Below, in pieces: positions 6,258-13,537 of a stretch of DNA of 13,947 nt. Origin of the DNA: Clostridiaceae bacterium (lineage in GTDB: Bacteria; Bacillota; Clostridia; Oscillospirales; Acutalibacteraceae); contig JAEDGF010000049.1 of NCBI GenBank assembly GCA_016297645.1, positions 1 to 13,947 of the forward strand, given 5' to 3'. Each line of letters opens with the position of its first letter. Position 1 is the first letter of the stretch. Under the pieces are notes generated by a model that searched no databases, had not been told where the DNA came from, and was given only the letters and a program-made list of their open reading frames with translations. A program made the translations under genes and the position numbers.

Positions 6258-8362
6258 TGACGGTAATAATTGCAGAAAAACCGAGTCTTGCGCGGAACAT
6301 TGCCTCCGCAATAGGCGGTGAAAAGAAAAATCAAGGCTTCATAATTTGCGGCGAATACATAGTGACATGGGCTTTCGGTCACCTGTTTTCGCTGTGCGAT
6401 ATTGAAGATTACACGGGCGCAACGCAGACGGGGGCGTGGAGCATGGAAAATTTGCCCTGTTTTCCGTCCGAGTTTCGTTTCAGGCTTCGAAAAGGTGCAG
6501 ATAAGAAAACGGACCCCGGAATATTAAAGCAGTTTGAGATAATTAAAGCACTCTGCCTTCGCGAGGATGTCGACATGATAGTAAACGCCGGCGACGCAGA
6601 CAGAGAGGGCGAAATAATCATCAGGCTTTGCGTGGAAAACGCCTTTTCCGGCATTGAAATGAAGCCCTTCAAAAGGCTTTGGCTGCCCGATCAGACTCCC
6701 GAAACAATCCGCACGGCACTCGACGAAATGAAGGACGAAGCCGATTACGACAGTCTTGCGAACGAAGGCTTTGCCAGAACATTTACGGACTGGCTGTACG
6801 GGGTTAACCTGACACGGCTCGCAACGCTTAAAACGGGGGCGCTTTTACGGGTCGGGCGCGTTATAGTGCCTATCGTAAAAGCGATTTACGACCGCGACAA
6901 CGCCATTAAAAATTTTGTCCCCGAGATTTATTACGCGCTTGTTTCCTCGGCACAGACGAACGGAGAAGCGGTCGAACTCGTTTCCAAATACAAATTTCCG
7001 AAGGGGCAATTCGAAAAAGCCAAACGCGCAGCAGCAAAGCTGAATGCACAGGAGGCAGTCGTCACTGCAAAAAAATCAAGAAAAGACACACTTAAACCGC
7101 CGAAGCTCTTTTCACTTTCGAAATTGCAAAGCTACCTCGGCAAAAAATACAAAATGAGCATGGAGTCGTCACTCGCCGCCGTCCAGAAGCTCTACGAAGC
7201 GGGTTATGTCACATACCCTAGAACGAACTCGGAATACCTCGCGACGGCTGAAAAAGACAAAATAAAAAAGATAATCGAAATCGTTTCACAAAAGGGTTAT
7301 CCCGTCAAATTCAGGGACGGTAAAACGATTTTCGACGATTCGAAAATAGAATCGCACTCCGCACTGACTCCGACTTATAAGATCCCTTCGCCCGACGCGC
7401 TCGGCGAGAATGAAAAAAAGATATATTCCGTAATACTGCGCCGCTTTGCGGCGGTGTTCTGTGCGGAGGAATGCGTCGCGCAAAAGACCGAGCTTACCGT
7501 AAGCGTGGGCAAATGCGAGGATTATTCCCTCAAAGGTACGGTGATAGTTACCCCCGGCTGGACGAAATTTGAAGATCCGCCGTCATCCGCAAAGGTTCTG
7601 CCGAAGCTCGAAAAGGGCGATAAGGTCAACATAAATTTCGAGCCGAAAGAAAAAAAGACCTCGCCGCCGAAGCATTACACCATCGAAACGCTGAACAATT
7701 ATCTCAAAAATCCGTTCAGAACAGAAAAGGCGGAGGCTGCCGAAAAAGACGACGACAGCGAAGAATACAAAGCAATCTTCGAAGGGTTGGAGCTTGGCAC
7801 CGAGGCAACGAGAACCGGAATTATCGACAATGCAATAAAAAGCAAATATATCGAATTAAAAAAAGATGTTTACAGACTGCTGCCGGGCGGCGCATATCTT
7901 ATCGAATCGCTCACAGCAATGGGAATAAGCATGGATAAGTACAAGACAAGCACTCTCGGTCAGGCACTGAAAAAAGTCTACCGCGGCGAAATAACGGTTT
8001 CGGACAGTGTTTTGCTTGCACAAAATGAAATTGCCGAGGTTTTCCGTTCGGACGGCAATAACGCCGACAGCAGTTCATACACCGGTTTTTACCGTGAGCA
8101 GATAGGCGTATGTCCGCTTTGTTCGAAAGCAGTTATAAAAGACCGCTACTCGTATCACTGCGACGGCGGCAAAGAAAACGAATGTCCGTTCAAGATACCC
8201 ACCGTTCTTTGCAAAAGAGCCATACCCGTCAGCGCCGCAAAGGAGCTTATAGAAACGGGGAAATGCGGAAAGATATCCGGATTCATTTCAAAAGCCGGAA
8301 AGAGCTTTGACGCATCACTGAAAATGGACGGCGGAACGGTAAAGTTCGATTTCGGCAATTAA
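6257..8362 (+). CDS. topB: Type IA DNA topoisomerase (topoisomerase III-like)
   Basis: The enzyme cuts one DNA strand through a 5'-phosphotyrosine link to relax or decatenate DNA. The 701-aa product has the Toprim domain at the N-terminus, with Glu7 in IIAEKPSLA and DADREGE at 113–119 (the metal-binding acidic residues). The catalytic Tyr320 is in the motif GYVTYPRTNSEYL, close to the family's usual place (Tyr328 in E. coli TopIII). EATRTGIID near 515–523 is another conserved segment. A C-terminal four-cysteine zinc ribbon (Cys619, 622, 635, 643) is followed by a topoisomerase C-terminal repeat ending at residue 701. The size and single zinc repeat fit TopB-type rather than the larger TopA. 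It overlaps the preceding gene by one base and ends at a hairpin terminator. No mobile-element genes surround it, so it looks chromosomal. Confidence 0.93.
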   Translation: MTVIIAEKPSLARNIASAIGGEKKNQGFIICGEYIVTWAFGHLFSLCDIEDYTGATQTGAWSMENLPCFPSEFRFRLRKGADKKTDPGILKQFEIIKALCLREDVDMIVNAGDADREGEIIIRLCVENAFSGIEMKPFKRLWLPDQTPETIRTALDEMKDEADYDSLANEGFARTFTDWLYGVNLTRLATLKTGALLRVGRVIVPIVKAIYDRDNAIKNFVPEIYYALVSSAQTNGEAVELVSKYKFPKGQFEKAKRAAAKLNAQEAVVTAKKSRKDTLKPPKLFSLSKLQSYLGKKYKMSMESSLAAVQKLYEAGYVTYPRTNSEYLATAEKDKIKKIIEIVSQKGYPVKFRDGKTIFDDSKIESHSALTPTYKIPSPDALGENEKKIYSVILRRFAAVFCAEECVAQKTELTVSVGKCEDYSLKGTVIVTPGWTKFEDPPSSAKVLPKLEKGDKVNINFEPKEKKTSPPKHYTIETLNNYLKNPFRTEKAEAAEKDDDSEEYKAIFEGLELGTEATRTGIIDNAIKSKYIELKKDVYRLLPGGAYLIESLTAMGISMDKYKTSTLGQALKKVYRGEITVSDSVLLAQNEIAEVFRSDGNNADSSSYTGFYREQIGVCPLCSKAVIKDRYSYHCDGGKENECPFKIPTVLCKRAIPVSAAKELIETGKCGKISGFISKAGKSFDASLKMDGGTVKFDFGN

Positions 8363-8372
8363 AGCATAAAGT

Positions 8373-8427
8373 AAAAAAGACAGTATGCAGACGGCGTTTT
8401 TGCCCTGTATACTGTCTTTCTCTTTTT
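8373..8427. terminator. Bidirectional terminator between topB and the PAP2 gene
   Basis: Positions 8376–8386 and 8409–8419 form a perfect 11-bp stem, extended inward by GCAG/CTGT and GGC/GCC pairs. T-rich sequence follows on the plus strand (TCTTTTT). A run of six A at 8373–8378 gives the U tract on the minus strand. It lies between two converging genes. Confidence 0.85.
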
Positions 8428-8439
8428 GTATTTTCCCTG

Positions 8440-9288
8440 TCAGCTCATAAGCAGAGGAGAGGATATCTTGTTTTTTGCGCAACAGCGCTCAAACGCTTTT
8501 ATACCCAAAATAACGCAGGTAAAAGCTATCACTCCGCCGACCGTTACATCGCTCAGATAGTGCGCGCCCATTACGAGCCGCGTAAATGCTACCGCCGAAG
8601 AATAGACAAACGGCAGCCAAAAGCAGAGCGCGCGTCTTTTCGTCCATTTTTTGTGAATAAAGGGCAAAAACATCATGAGATAACTCATGCCTGCTCCGGC
8701 GGTGTGTCCGCTCGGGAACGACTTGTTGCCGGTCTTTCCGTTTATAACATACCATGCGGTAAAGCTGTCGTAATTCCTCTCGGGGAAAAGGTCGCGGAAA
8801 CGGACTCGTCCCCACAGAGTTTTCATTACATCAACGGTAATAAGCTGCACCGCCATAACCGCCACACCGATAACGGCAGCGGCTAAAAGAGGGGCTTTGA
8901 GCTGCTTCGGAATTTTAATGTACGATCCGAAATACAGGACGGTGACTCCGAAGCCCACGCCCCACAGTATCCCGAACGGCGTTTTATACTCGTCAACGAA
9001 AAAATGCTTACTTATGTAGTATCCCATGTACGCACTGCCGCCGAGGCATAACAGCGCGCCGGATATTTTTCCGAAGCGTCTTCCCGTGCAGAACATTATA
9101 ACGGCGCCTGCAACGGGACAAATGAGCCGTGACGGAAATTCTCCCGTGCGGTAAAGCCACACGGCAAACGGGTTCGAGGGGTTATTGAGCGCAATATCTA
9201 TCTTCAAATCGAAGAAAGACGAAACCGCAAGCGCGACAACAGCCAATGCATAGAATACTATTATTTCGGTTTTGTATCTTTTCAGCAT
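8440..9288 (-). CDS. PAP2-superfamily membrane phosphatase
   Basis: The PAP2 family dephosphorylates lipid phosphates such as phosphatidic acid or undecaprenyl diphosphate at the membrane. This 282-aa protein has several hydrophobic spans (about 8–25, 55–68, 75–92, 105–122, 133–152, 196–212, 222–240, 249–264). All three phosphatase motifs are present. Motif 1 is Lys156…Arg163, with Phe164 in place of the usual Pro. Motif 2 is PSGH (192–195). Motif 3 is Arg237…His243…Asp247. The substrate is unknown. A GGAG ribosome binding site lies 9 nt before the ATG. It starts 19 nt after the stop of the isomerase-like gene, so they probably form one operon. A link to that enzyme is not obvious. Confidence 0.9.
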   Translation of the reverse strand: MLKRYKTEIIVFYALAVVALAVSSFFDLKIDIALNNPSNPFAVWLYRTGEFPSRLICPVAGAVIMFCTGRRFGKISGALLCLGGSAYMGYYISKHFFVDEYKTPFGILWGVGFGVTVLYFGSYIKIPKQLKAPLLAAAVIGVAVMAVQLITVDVMKTLWGRVRFRDLFPERNYDSFTAWYVINGKTGNKSFPSGHTAGAGMSYLMMFLPFIHKKWTKRRALCFWLPFVYSSAVAFTRLVMGAHYLSDVTVGGVIAFTCVILGIKAFERCCAKNKISSPLLMS

Positions 9289-9307
9289 ACGAGGCTTCTC
9301 CGTTCCA

Positions 9308-10132
9308 TCAGAGAGAAAGTCCTCTCAGGTATTTTATGCTCTTTTCGGCAGCGGAAAACTCGGTGTTGCCCTTGTCGGGATTGTCCTGCTCCACGATGAG
9401 CCACTCGGCACCGCTCTTTTCTGAGGCTTTTATAATTTCCGGCATATCCTGAACGCCGCTTCCCACGGGCTTGAAGCTGAAATCTTCTTCACTCGCCTGT
9501 TCGCCGTCGTCGTCGATACCTATAAGAGCATAGAGCTTTTTCGGCTTCTCCTTGCCCTTCATGAAAAAATCTTTAAGATGAACGACGGGTGTGCGTCCCG
9601 AGTATTTTTCTATGTATTTCGCAGGATCTTCGCCGCCGACATTTACCCAGCAGGTGTCAAGCTCGGTTTGAAGATACTCGGCGGGAACGGTTTCGTACAT
9701 GATATCAAGTCCGTATTTGCCGTCAACCTTTACAAATTCAAAATCGTGATTGTGATACATAAGAACGATACCGTTCTCGCTGCACTTTTTGCCGAGCTGT
9801 GCGATCGTAGCAAGCGTTTCACCGTAATCGGGTCTGCCCGGACGGTATTTTTCCTCCACATAAGGAATAGCGATATACTTACAGCCGATCTCCTTGTATG
9901 TCGCTATGACCTTGTCCATGTCTTCGAGCATTTCGGCAAGCGGAACATGAGCGGAAACGGCAGCAAGTCCGTTTTTTTCAAGCAGCGCTTTTATTTCGGA
10001 TGCGGAGTGTCCGAAAAGACCGGCAAATTCAACGCCGTCATAACCCATCTCGGCAACTCTTTTCAGCGTTCCGGCAAAGTCCTTTTCCATCTCGTTTCTA
10101 ACGGAATAAAGTTGAAGTCCTATCGGTAACAT
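9308..10132 (-). CDS. Sugar phosphate isomerase/epimerase-family TIM-barrel protein
   Basis: The 274-aa protein belongs to the xylose isomerase-like TIM-barrel / AP endonuclease 2 superfamily, whose members often isomerise or epimerise sugars, inositols or their phosphates. It starts with the typical IGLQLYSVRNE (about 4–14). It has the barrel signatures GYDGVEFAG (Glu35), SAHVPL (His62), MYHNHDFEF (His127/His129), ELDTCW (Asp159), PVVHLKDF (His185) and LIVEQD (Glu248). These supply the expected divalent-metal and catalytic ligands. There is no signal peptide, so it is cytoplasmic. AGGAGG lies 8 nt before the ATG, and a promoter is at 10166–10194. The substrate cannot be deduced. Confidence 0.92.
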   Translation of the reverse strand: MLPIGLQLYSVRNEMEKDFAGTLKRVAEMGYDGVEFAGLFGHSASEIKALLEKNGLAAVSAHVPLAEMLEDMDKVIATYKEIGCKYIAIPYVEEKYRPGRPDYGETLATIAQLGKKCSENGIVLMYHNHDFEFVKVDGKYGLDIMYETVPAEYLQTELDTCWVNVGGEDPAKYIEKYSGRTPVVHLKDFFMKGKEKPKKLYALIGIDDDGEQASEEDFSFKPVGSGVQDMPEIIKASEKSGAEWLIVEQDNPDKGNTEFSAAEKSIKYLRGLSL

Positions 10133-10165
10133 AATGTTGTCCTCCTAAAAAAATTCTTCAACCAC

Positions 10166-10194
10166 AGTGTAGCACAATTTTTTTGGAAAAACAA
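10166..10194 (-). promoter_or_regulatory. Promoter of the isomerase–PAP2 operon
   Basis: On the minus strand TTGTTT (10189–10194) and TACACT (10166–10171) are spaced by 17 nt. It sits just after the stop of the 64-aa gene (10199), separating this operon from the sporulation genes. No strong terminator was found between them. Confidence 0.65.
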
Positions 10195-10198
10195 CACA

Positions 10199-10393
10199 TT
10201 ATCCCTCGGGAATAAAAAATTTCGATAATCCTTCGGTAAAAACCGAAAAAGACTGCCGGTCAAAAAACACCTCTCTGTCTTTTCCGAGCATATGAGAAGT
10301 GCGGTTTTCGGCTTTTCCGGAAAAAACGGAAACCGCGATAACGGAGATGAGAATTATATTAAGAACGAGAAAAATATTCGTACTGCGTTTCAT
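10199..10393 (-). CDS. 64-aa membrane-anchored protein downstream of spoIIP, function unknown
   Basis: This is a small ORF 23 nt after the spoIIP stop on the same strand, so it is likely co-transcribed. It has a short basic start (MKRSTN), one hydrophobic span (about 7–25, IFLVLNIILISVIAVSVFS), then a polar region of about 38 residues ending FTEGLSKFFIPEG. That predicts an N-terminal anchor with an extracellular or intermembrane tail. A purine-rich GAAAGGGAAG segment (10401–10410) lies 7 nt before the ATG and may be its ribosome binding site. I recognise no family. A sporulation role is inferred from position only. Confidence 0.6.
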   Translation of the reverse strand: MKRSTNIFLVLNIILISVIAVSVFSGKAENRTSHMLGKDREVFFDRQSFSVFTEGLSKFFIPEG

Positions 10394-10416
10394 TTTTGTA
10401 CTTCCCTTTCATACTG

Positions 10417-11595
10417 TCACTTTGACGCACTGTCGCATATAAGTCCCGCGAGCGACTCTCCCAAAAGCGAAGCTGCGTAAACGGCTTCGTCGAGGGTATT
10501 CGCGTCGCTCCCGAATTCCAATAAAAGCGAACACGGCGTAACATCCATGTTGTACCGTCGATTACAGAAATACACCGGCTTCATAAGTCCCTCGTGTTCT
10601 TTCTGTGCTCTGCTTTGAAGCGCAAGGGCAAATTTCAGATTTTCCTCCCAATGGTCGAACTGCGCAACCGGTCCGCCGTCCGCGCCGGTAATTATCATGA
10701 CCTGTGCCGCCTTTTTCCCGTTTATTTCGCAAACGGGTTTCAGATGATCGGTGTCGGTCGTGTAGACCGCGTCACGGTGTACATCAAGAACTATTTTTAT
10801 CGTGGGATATTTTTCAAGATATTCGAGTACGGTTTTTCGCGAGCGCCCGTAAGCGCCGTTATAGGTGTCATCGTAAATATTCGTGTCGTGAATGACACCT
10901 ATTCCCTTTTCTTCAAGGCGGCAGCATATCTCGTCGCCCACTCGCACCATATTACGGGTCGGGTCGGTCGAGCGCGTCTTATAGTCGGAATAAAAAACAC
11001 CGTTATCCGCCATCAGGTAGCTCTCTGTCGTGTGGGTATGAAATATCAGCACGCTCGGCGCGGAGACGTCCTTGATACCCGTTTTTGCACCCTCTTTGAG
11101 AAGCGCGGCGAAATCCGGTTTCTTTGAAGTCGTGTTCTTTATATGGATATTCCCGACACTCGCGGTAGCGCCGTTATTCGTAAAAAAGCATTCCGTCACT
11201 TTTCCTGCCGGGGCGGTTTTCGAAAAAGCGGAGATATACTCGCTGCTCATGGCGGCGATATCGTCCGGCGTTTCATATGGTGCGCCGGGTTCGGACTGTG
11301 CCGAGTCATTCCCGGAAGCGGTTTCGTTTTCGAGCAGCGGAGCGGCAACGGAATCGTTTTTCGGTTCGGCGGCGGCAGTAGCCGTATCAGCCGATTCCCC
11401 GTTTTTTTCGTTTGTTTTGCTGCTTGACATATTTTTTACGACACTCTGTCCCGCGCTTACATTACTGACGATTTCCCCTATTATCCTGTCCGCAGCACCG
11501 CCTGAGTTCGGTGCAATATAAAACACGGTAAAAACGAACATAAGCGTCCCGATAACACAGTATAACACACCGTTTTGTCTGCTCTTATTCTTCAT
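10417..11595 (-). CDS. spoIIP: Stage II sporulation protein P (peptidoglycan amidase/endopeptidase)
   Basis: SpoIIP cleaves peptidoglycan stem peptides with SpoIID and SpoIIM, driving septal thinning and membrane migration during engulfment. The 392-aa protein has a single N-terminal transmembrane anchor (about 9–28). A low-complexity Ser/Ala/Glu linker (about 50–110) follows, then the catalytic domain (about 150–390). The domain carries VLIFHTHTTESY (His186/His188, Glu191), VLDVHRDA (His273) and NMDVTPCSLLLEFGSDANT (Glu360), candidate zinc and catalytic residues. The length fits the family. Upstream is gpr, the classic Firmicutes neighbour; the gap is 166 bp, so it may have its own promoter (see 11726–11757). 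The ribosome binding site is weak: AGAGG is 14 nt before the ATG. Confidence 0.94.
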   Translation of the reverse strand: MKNKSRQNGVLYCVIGTLMFVFTVFYIAPNSGGAADRIIGEIVSNVSAGQSVVKNMSSSKTNEKNGESADTATAAAEPKNDSVAAPLLENETASGNDSAQSEPGAPYETPDDIAAMSSEYISAFSKTAPAGKVTECFFTNNGATASVGNIHIKNTTSKKPDFAALLKEGAKTGIKDVSAPSVLIFHTHTTESYLMADNGVFYSDYKTRSTDPTRNMVRVGDEICCRLEEKGIGVIHDTNIYDDTYNGAYGRSRKTVLEYLEKYPTIKIVLDVHRDAVYTTDTDHLKPVCEINGKKAAQVMIITGADGGPVAQFDHWEENLKFALALQSRAQKEHEGLMKPVYFCNRRYNMDVTPCSLLLEFGSDANTLDEAVYAASLLGESLAGLICDSASK

Positions 11596-11673
11596 ATCCG
11601 CACCGAAAACCTCTCGCTTTTATTGCGGGGGCGGACTAAAATTCAGCGGTGTGTCTGTTTATTCCGCACGAAT

Positions 11674-11690
11674 GCGTTTTATGAAAACGC
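11674..11690. repeat. Perfect 7-3-7 inverted repeat in the gpr–spoIIP gap
   Basis: GCGTTTT and AAAACGC flank a 3-nt centre. It has no adjacent T run on the minus strand, so it does not look like a terminator. It lies in the predicted spoIIP leader, about 80 nt before the start codon, and could be a protein site or an RNA hairpin. Confidence 0.6.
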
Positions 11691-11725
11691 CTGCCCGTTG
11701 TTTTTATCCGCTCCCTCTAACAAAA

Positions 11726-11757
11726 TCTATATGACGGGCGGACAGAAAAAATACGAA
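11726..11757 (-). promoter_or_regulatory. Possible sigma-E-like promoter for spoIIP
   Basis: On the minus strand TTCGTATT (11750–11757) resembles the mother-cell sigma-E −35 box (KTCATATT). CATATAGA (11726–11733), 16 nt further on, partly resembles the −10 box (CATACAAT). It is in the right place, between the gpr stop and spoIIP, and spoIIP is sigma-E controlled in Bacillus. The −10 match is imperfect. Confidence 0.35.
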
Positions 11758-11761
11758 AGCG

Positions 11762-12631
11762 CTACATAACATTCAGAAGCTCCTCTGCCGAAAGCTCCGT
11801 TTGCAGCGCCCTGTTGATAGCAAGTGCCAAAAAACGGGAAGCGGAGCTTATAACGACATCTATATTGCCGGGAGTAACAACAAGACTGTCGTACTCATTC
11901 TTTTCACTGCTGTTCGCCGTGTTCCCCGTAAAGTCGCACACAAGGCTTTTTGCGTCCACAACGGTCGGGACACCTATTCCGATGACAGGCACTCCGAGAG
12001 TTTCCCTCGTTACCGCTTTTCTCGCGTTATTTACCCCCGAGCCGGGTTCGATACCGGACGAGCTTATCTGAACTGTTTTGGCAAGTCTTTTTACGCTGCC
12101 TGCGGCAAGCGCATCAATACAGATAACACAGGCAGGCTTTATTTTTCCGCAAATGCCCGAAATTATTTCGAGCGTTTCTATCCCCGTCTGCCCGGTAACG
12201 CCCGGGGAAACGGCACAGACGCTTCTCAGCTTCGGAAGAGAAAGCTCCTGCGCCGTCTTGCCGTCGATGTGACGGGTCGCAAAGACCATTGACGCGCATT
12301 TCGGTCCGAGAGCGTCCGGAGTTATATCCGTATTCCCCAGACCCGCGACAAGAATCGTTCCGTTTTCCGGGATAAGTCCCGATATACACCTTGTAAGCTC
12401 GTCGGTCGCGGCGCAGAACAGCCCGTCCCCCTCCGGGAATCCGTCGGTTTCCATCGTTATATAGGTGCCGACAGGCTTTCCGAGACTCTCCGCCCCCTCG
12501 GCGGTCAGCACTTTTATCTCGGTCAGAACTCCGTTTTCAAACCTGTTTTCCTTAATTTCAACGCCTTTTATCTCGGTTTTTCCGACATTTTCACGACACT
12601 CTACCGCAAGATCGGTTCTTTTGTTCATCAT
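11762..12631 (-). CDS. gpr: Germination protease GPR
   Basis: GPR degrades the small acid-soluble proteins that protect spore DNA, supplying amino acids at germination. The 289-aa product has the family's hallmarks: RTDLAVE near the N-terminus (residues 5–11, the autoprocessing-like site), LVAGLGNTDITPDALGP (about 94–110) and VICIDALAAGSV (about 169–180). Asp106 and Asp173 are candidates for the two catalytic aspartates known in Bacillus GPR. The predicted propeptide is very short, about six residues. The start is one of two adjacent ATG codons (12629–12631 or 12626–12628) behind GGGGAG; the second has the better spacing. It lies divergent from rpsT and directly upstream of spoIIP, a conserved Firmicutes arrangement. 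Confidence 0.95.
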   Translation of the reverse strand: MMNKRTDLAVECRENVGKTEIKGVEIKENRFENGVLTEIKVLTAEGAESLGKPVGTYITMETDGFPEGDGLFCAATDELTRCISGLIPENGTILVAGLGNTDITPDALGPKCASMVFATRHIDGKTAQELSLPKLRSVCAVSPGVTGQTGIETLEIISGICGKIKPACVICIDALAAGSVKRLAKTVQISSSGIEPGSGVNNARKAVTRETLGVPVIGIGVPTVVDAKSLVCDFTGNTANSSEKNEYDSLVVTPGNIDVVISSASRFLALAINRALQTELSAEELLNVM

Positions 12632-12743
12632 TTCTCCCCGTTTCGGCTTTTTGATTTTTTATACGTAAAAAGATATCTTTCATTATTTTTTCATGTACGG
12701 GAATTTTTATTCGTTTTTCAGCCCCGAAAAATCAAAAAAACTG

Positions 12744-12772
12744 TTGCAATCGCTGTTTTGTTATGATAATAT
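12744..12772 (+). promoter_or_regulatory. rpsT promoter
   Basis: TTGCAA (12744–12749) is followed after 17 nt by an extended −10 region TGATAATAT (hexamer TAATAT, 12767–12772). Transcription would start near 12780, about 25 nt before the rpsT ATG. Confidence 0.75.
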
Positions 12773-12803
12773 AATTAACTGTATTAGTAAAGGAGGTGCA
12801 ACC

Positions 12804-13061
12804 ATGCCCAATATCAAGTCCGCAAAAAAGCGTGTTCTTGTAAATAAGACTAAGGCGGCTCGCAACAAATCCACCAATTCCGCTCTCAAAACGGCTATCA
12901 AAAAGGCGAATATCGCTATTGATACCAACGCTGCCGACAAAGCAGAGCTTGTAAATGCAGCTTTCGCTAAGATCGACCAGGCAGCAGCAAAGGGTCTTAT
13001 CCACAAAAACAATGCTGCTCGCAAAAAGTCCGCTCTTGCAAACAAGCTCAACAAGGCTTAA
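12804..13061 (+). CDS. rpsT: Small ribosomal subunit protein bS20
   Basis: bS20 binds 16S rRNA and helps assemble the 30S subunit. The 85-aa, lysine- and alanine-rich product begins MPNIKSAKKRVLVNKTKAAR and ends in the family's basic helix (IHKNNAARKKSALANKLNKA), at the usual length. The ATG at 12804 is chosen for its strong AAGGAGGTG ribosome binding site 6 nt upstream. An earlier in-frame ATG at 12693 precedes the promoter and is not the start. It is divergent from gpr, as in many Firmicutes. Confidence 0.98.
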   Translation: MPNIKSAKKRVLVNKTKAARNKSTNSALKTAIKKANIAIDTNAADKAELVNAAFAKIDQAAAKGLIHKNNAARKKSALANKLNKA

Positions 13062-13084
13062 TGCGACAGAGGCTGAAAGCAGGC

Positions 13085-13152
13085 ACTCCGAAAACCCACG
13101 GAGTTGCTCCGAAATTCACGCGGATAAACGGACCGTGTTCAACCGTTTATCC
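13085..13152 (+). promoter_or_regulatory. Two RNA hairpins between rpsT and the 57-aa gene
   Basis: The first hairpin (13085–13090 with 13099–13104) has a 6-bp stem, ACTCCG/CGGAGT, and an 8-nt loop. The second (13122–13131 with 13143–13152) has a perfect 10-bp stem, GGATAAACGG/CCGTTTATCC, and an 11-nt loop. Neither is followed by a T run, so they are poor terminators. The second ends 9 nt before the AAAGGA ribosome binding site of the next gene. They could control processing or stability, or separate expression of the two genes. Confidence 0.6.
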
Positions 13153-13178
13153 AACAATTTGAAAGGACGGTAATTATA

Positions 13179-13352
13179 ATGTCAAAAGTATTGAAGGTTA
13201 TTGCTATCATTGCCGCTATTGCCGCTGCTGTGGCAGGTGTCATTGTCGTAGTTAAGAAGCTTGCTGCAAAGAAGCAGGCTGCAAGCCCCGAAGAAAATTA
13301 TGTTTCCTGCTCCTGCGAGGAAGAATTCGCTTCCGAAACCGTAGAGAAATAA
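13179..13352 (+). CDS. 57-aa single-span membrane protein with a CSC motif, function unknown
   Basis: This small ORF is supported by an AAAGGA ribosome binding site 11 nt before the ATG and by a strong terminator 32 nt after the stop. The product has a hydrophobic span rich in Ala, Ile and Val (about 5–25), a basic stretch (KKLAAKKQ, 26–33) that should stay cytoplasmic, and an acidic tail containing Cys44-Ser-Cys46 and a run of Glu. No signal peptidase site is evident, so it is likely an N-terminal anchor with a cytoplasmic tail. I do not recognise the family. Its place behind rpsT suggests steady expression, but any link to ribosomes is speculation. Confidence 0.75.
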   Translation: MSKVLKVIAIIAAIAAAVAGVIVVVKKLAAKKQAASPEENYVSCSCEEEFASETVEK

Positions 13353-13384
13353 GGGAAAATATCTATATTTTTTCTGATCAGAAC

Positions 13385-13427
13385 AAAACGGTGTACCCAC
13401 TTTAATTTTGGGTACACCGTTTTTTTT
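13385..13427 (+). terminator. Strong rho-independent terminator of the rpsT region
   Basis: Positions 13385–13399 and 13409–13423 form a perfect 15-bp stem with a 9-nt loop, running into an eight-T tract (13420–13427). The remaining stretch 13428–13537, up to the pseudogene, shows nothing I can support. Confidence 0.92.
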
Positions 13428-13537
13428 GTACACGGCGGTATCGTCTGCCGACACAACCGGCAATAAGTCGTTTTCCGGGATTGATACGGTATGCTGCGCA
13501 GCTTTTTTATCACACGATGCCGTTTATCAAAACATTA

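Noticed and set aside
6257..8362. topB as evidence for an integrative or conjugative element
   Set aside because: Many such elements carry topB, but no relaxase, conjugation, integrase or replication gene is present, and housekeeping genes flank it.
11674..11690. GCGTTTT–AAAACGC hairpin as a gpr terminator
   Set aside because: No T tract follows on the minus strand and the stem is A/T-rich. It was kept only as an inverted repeat.
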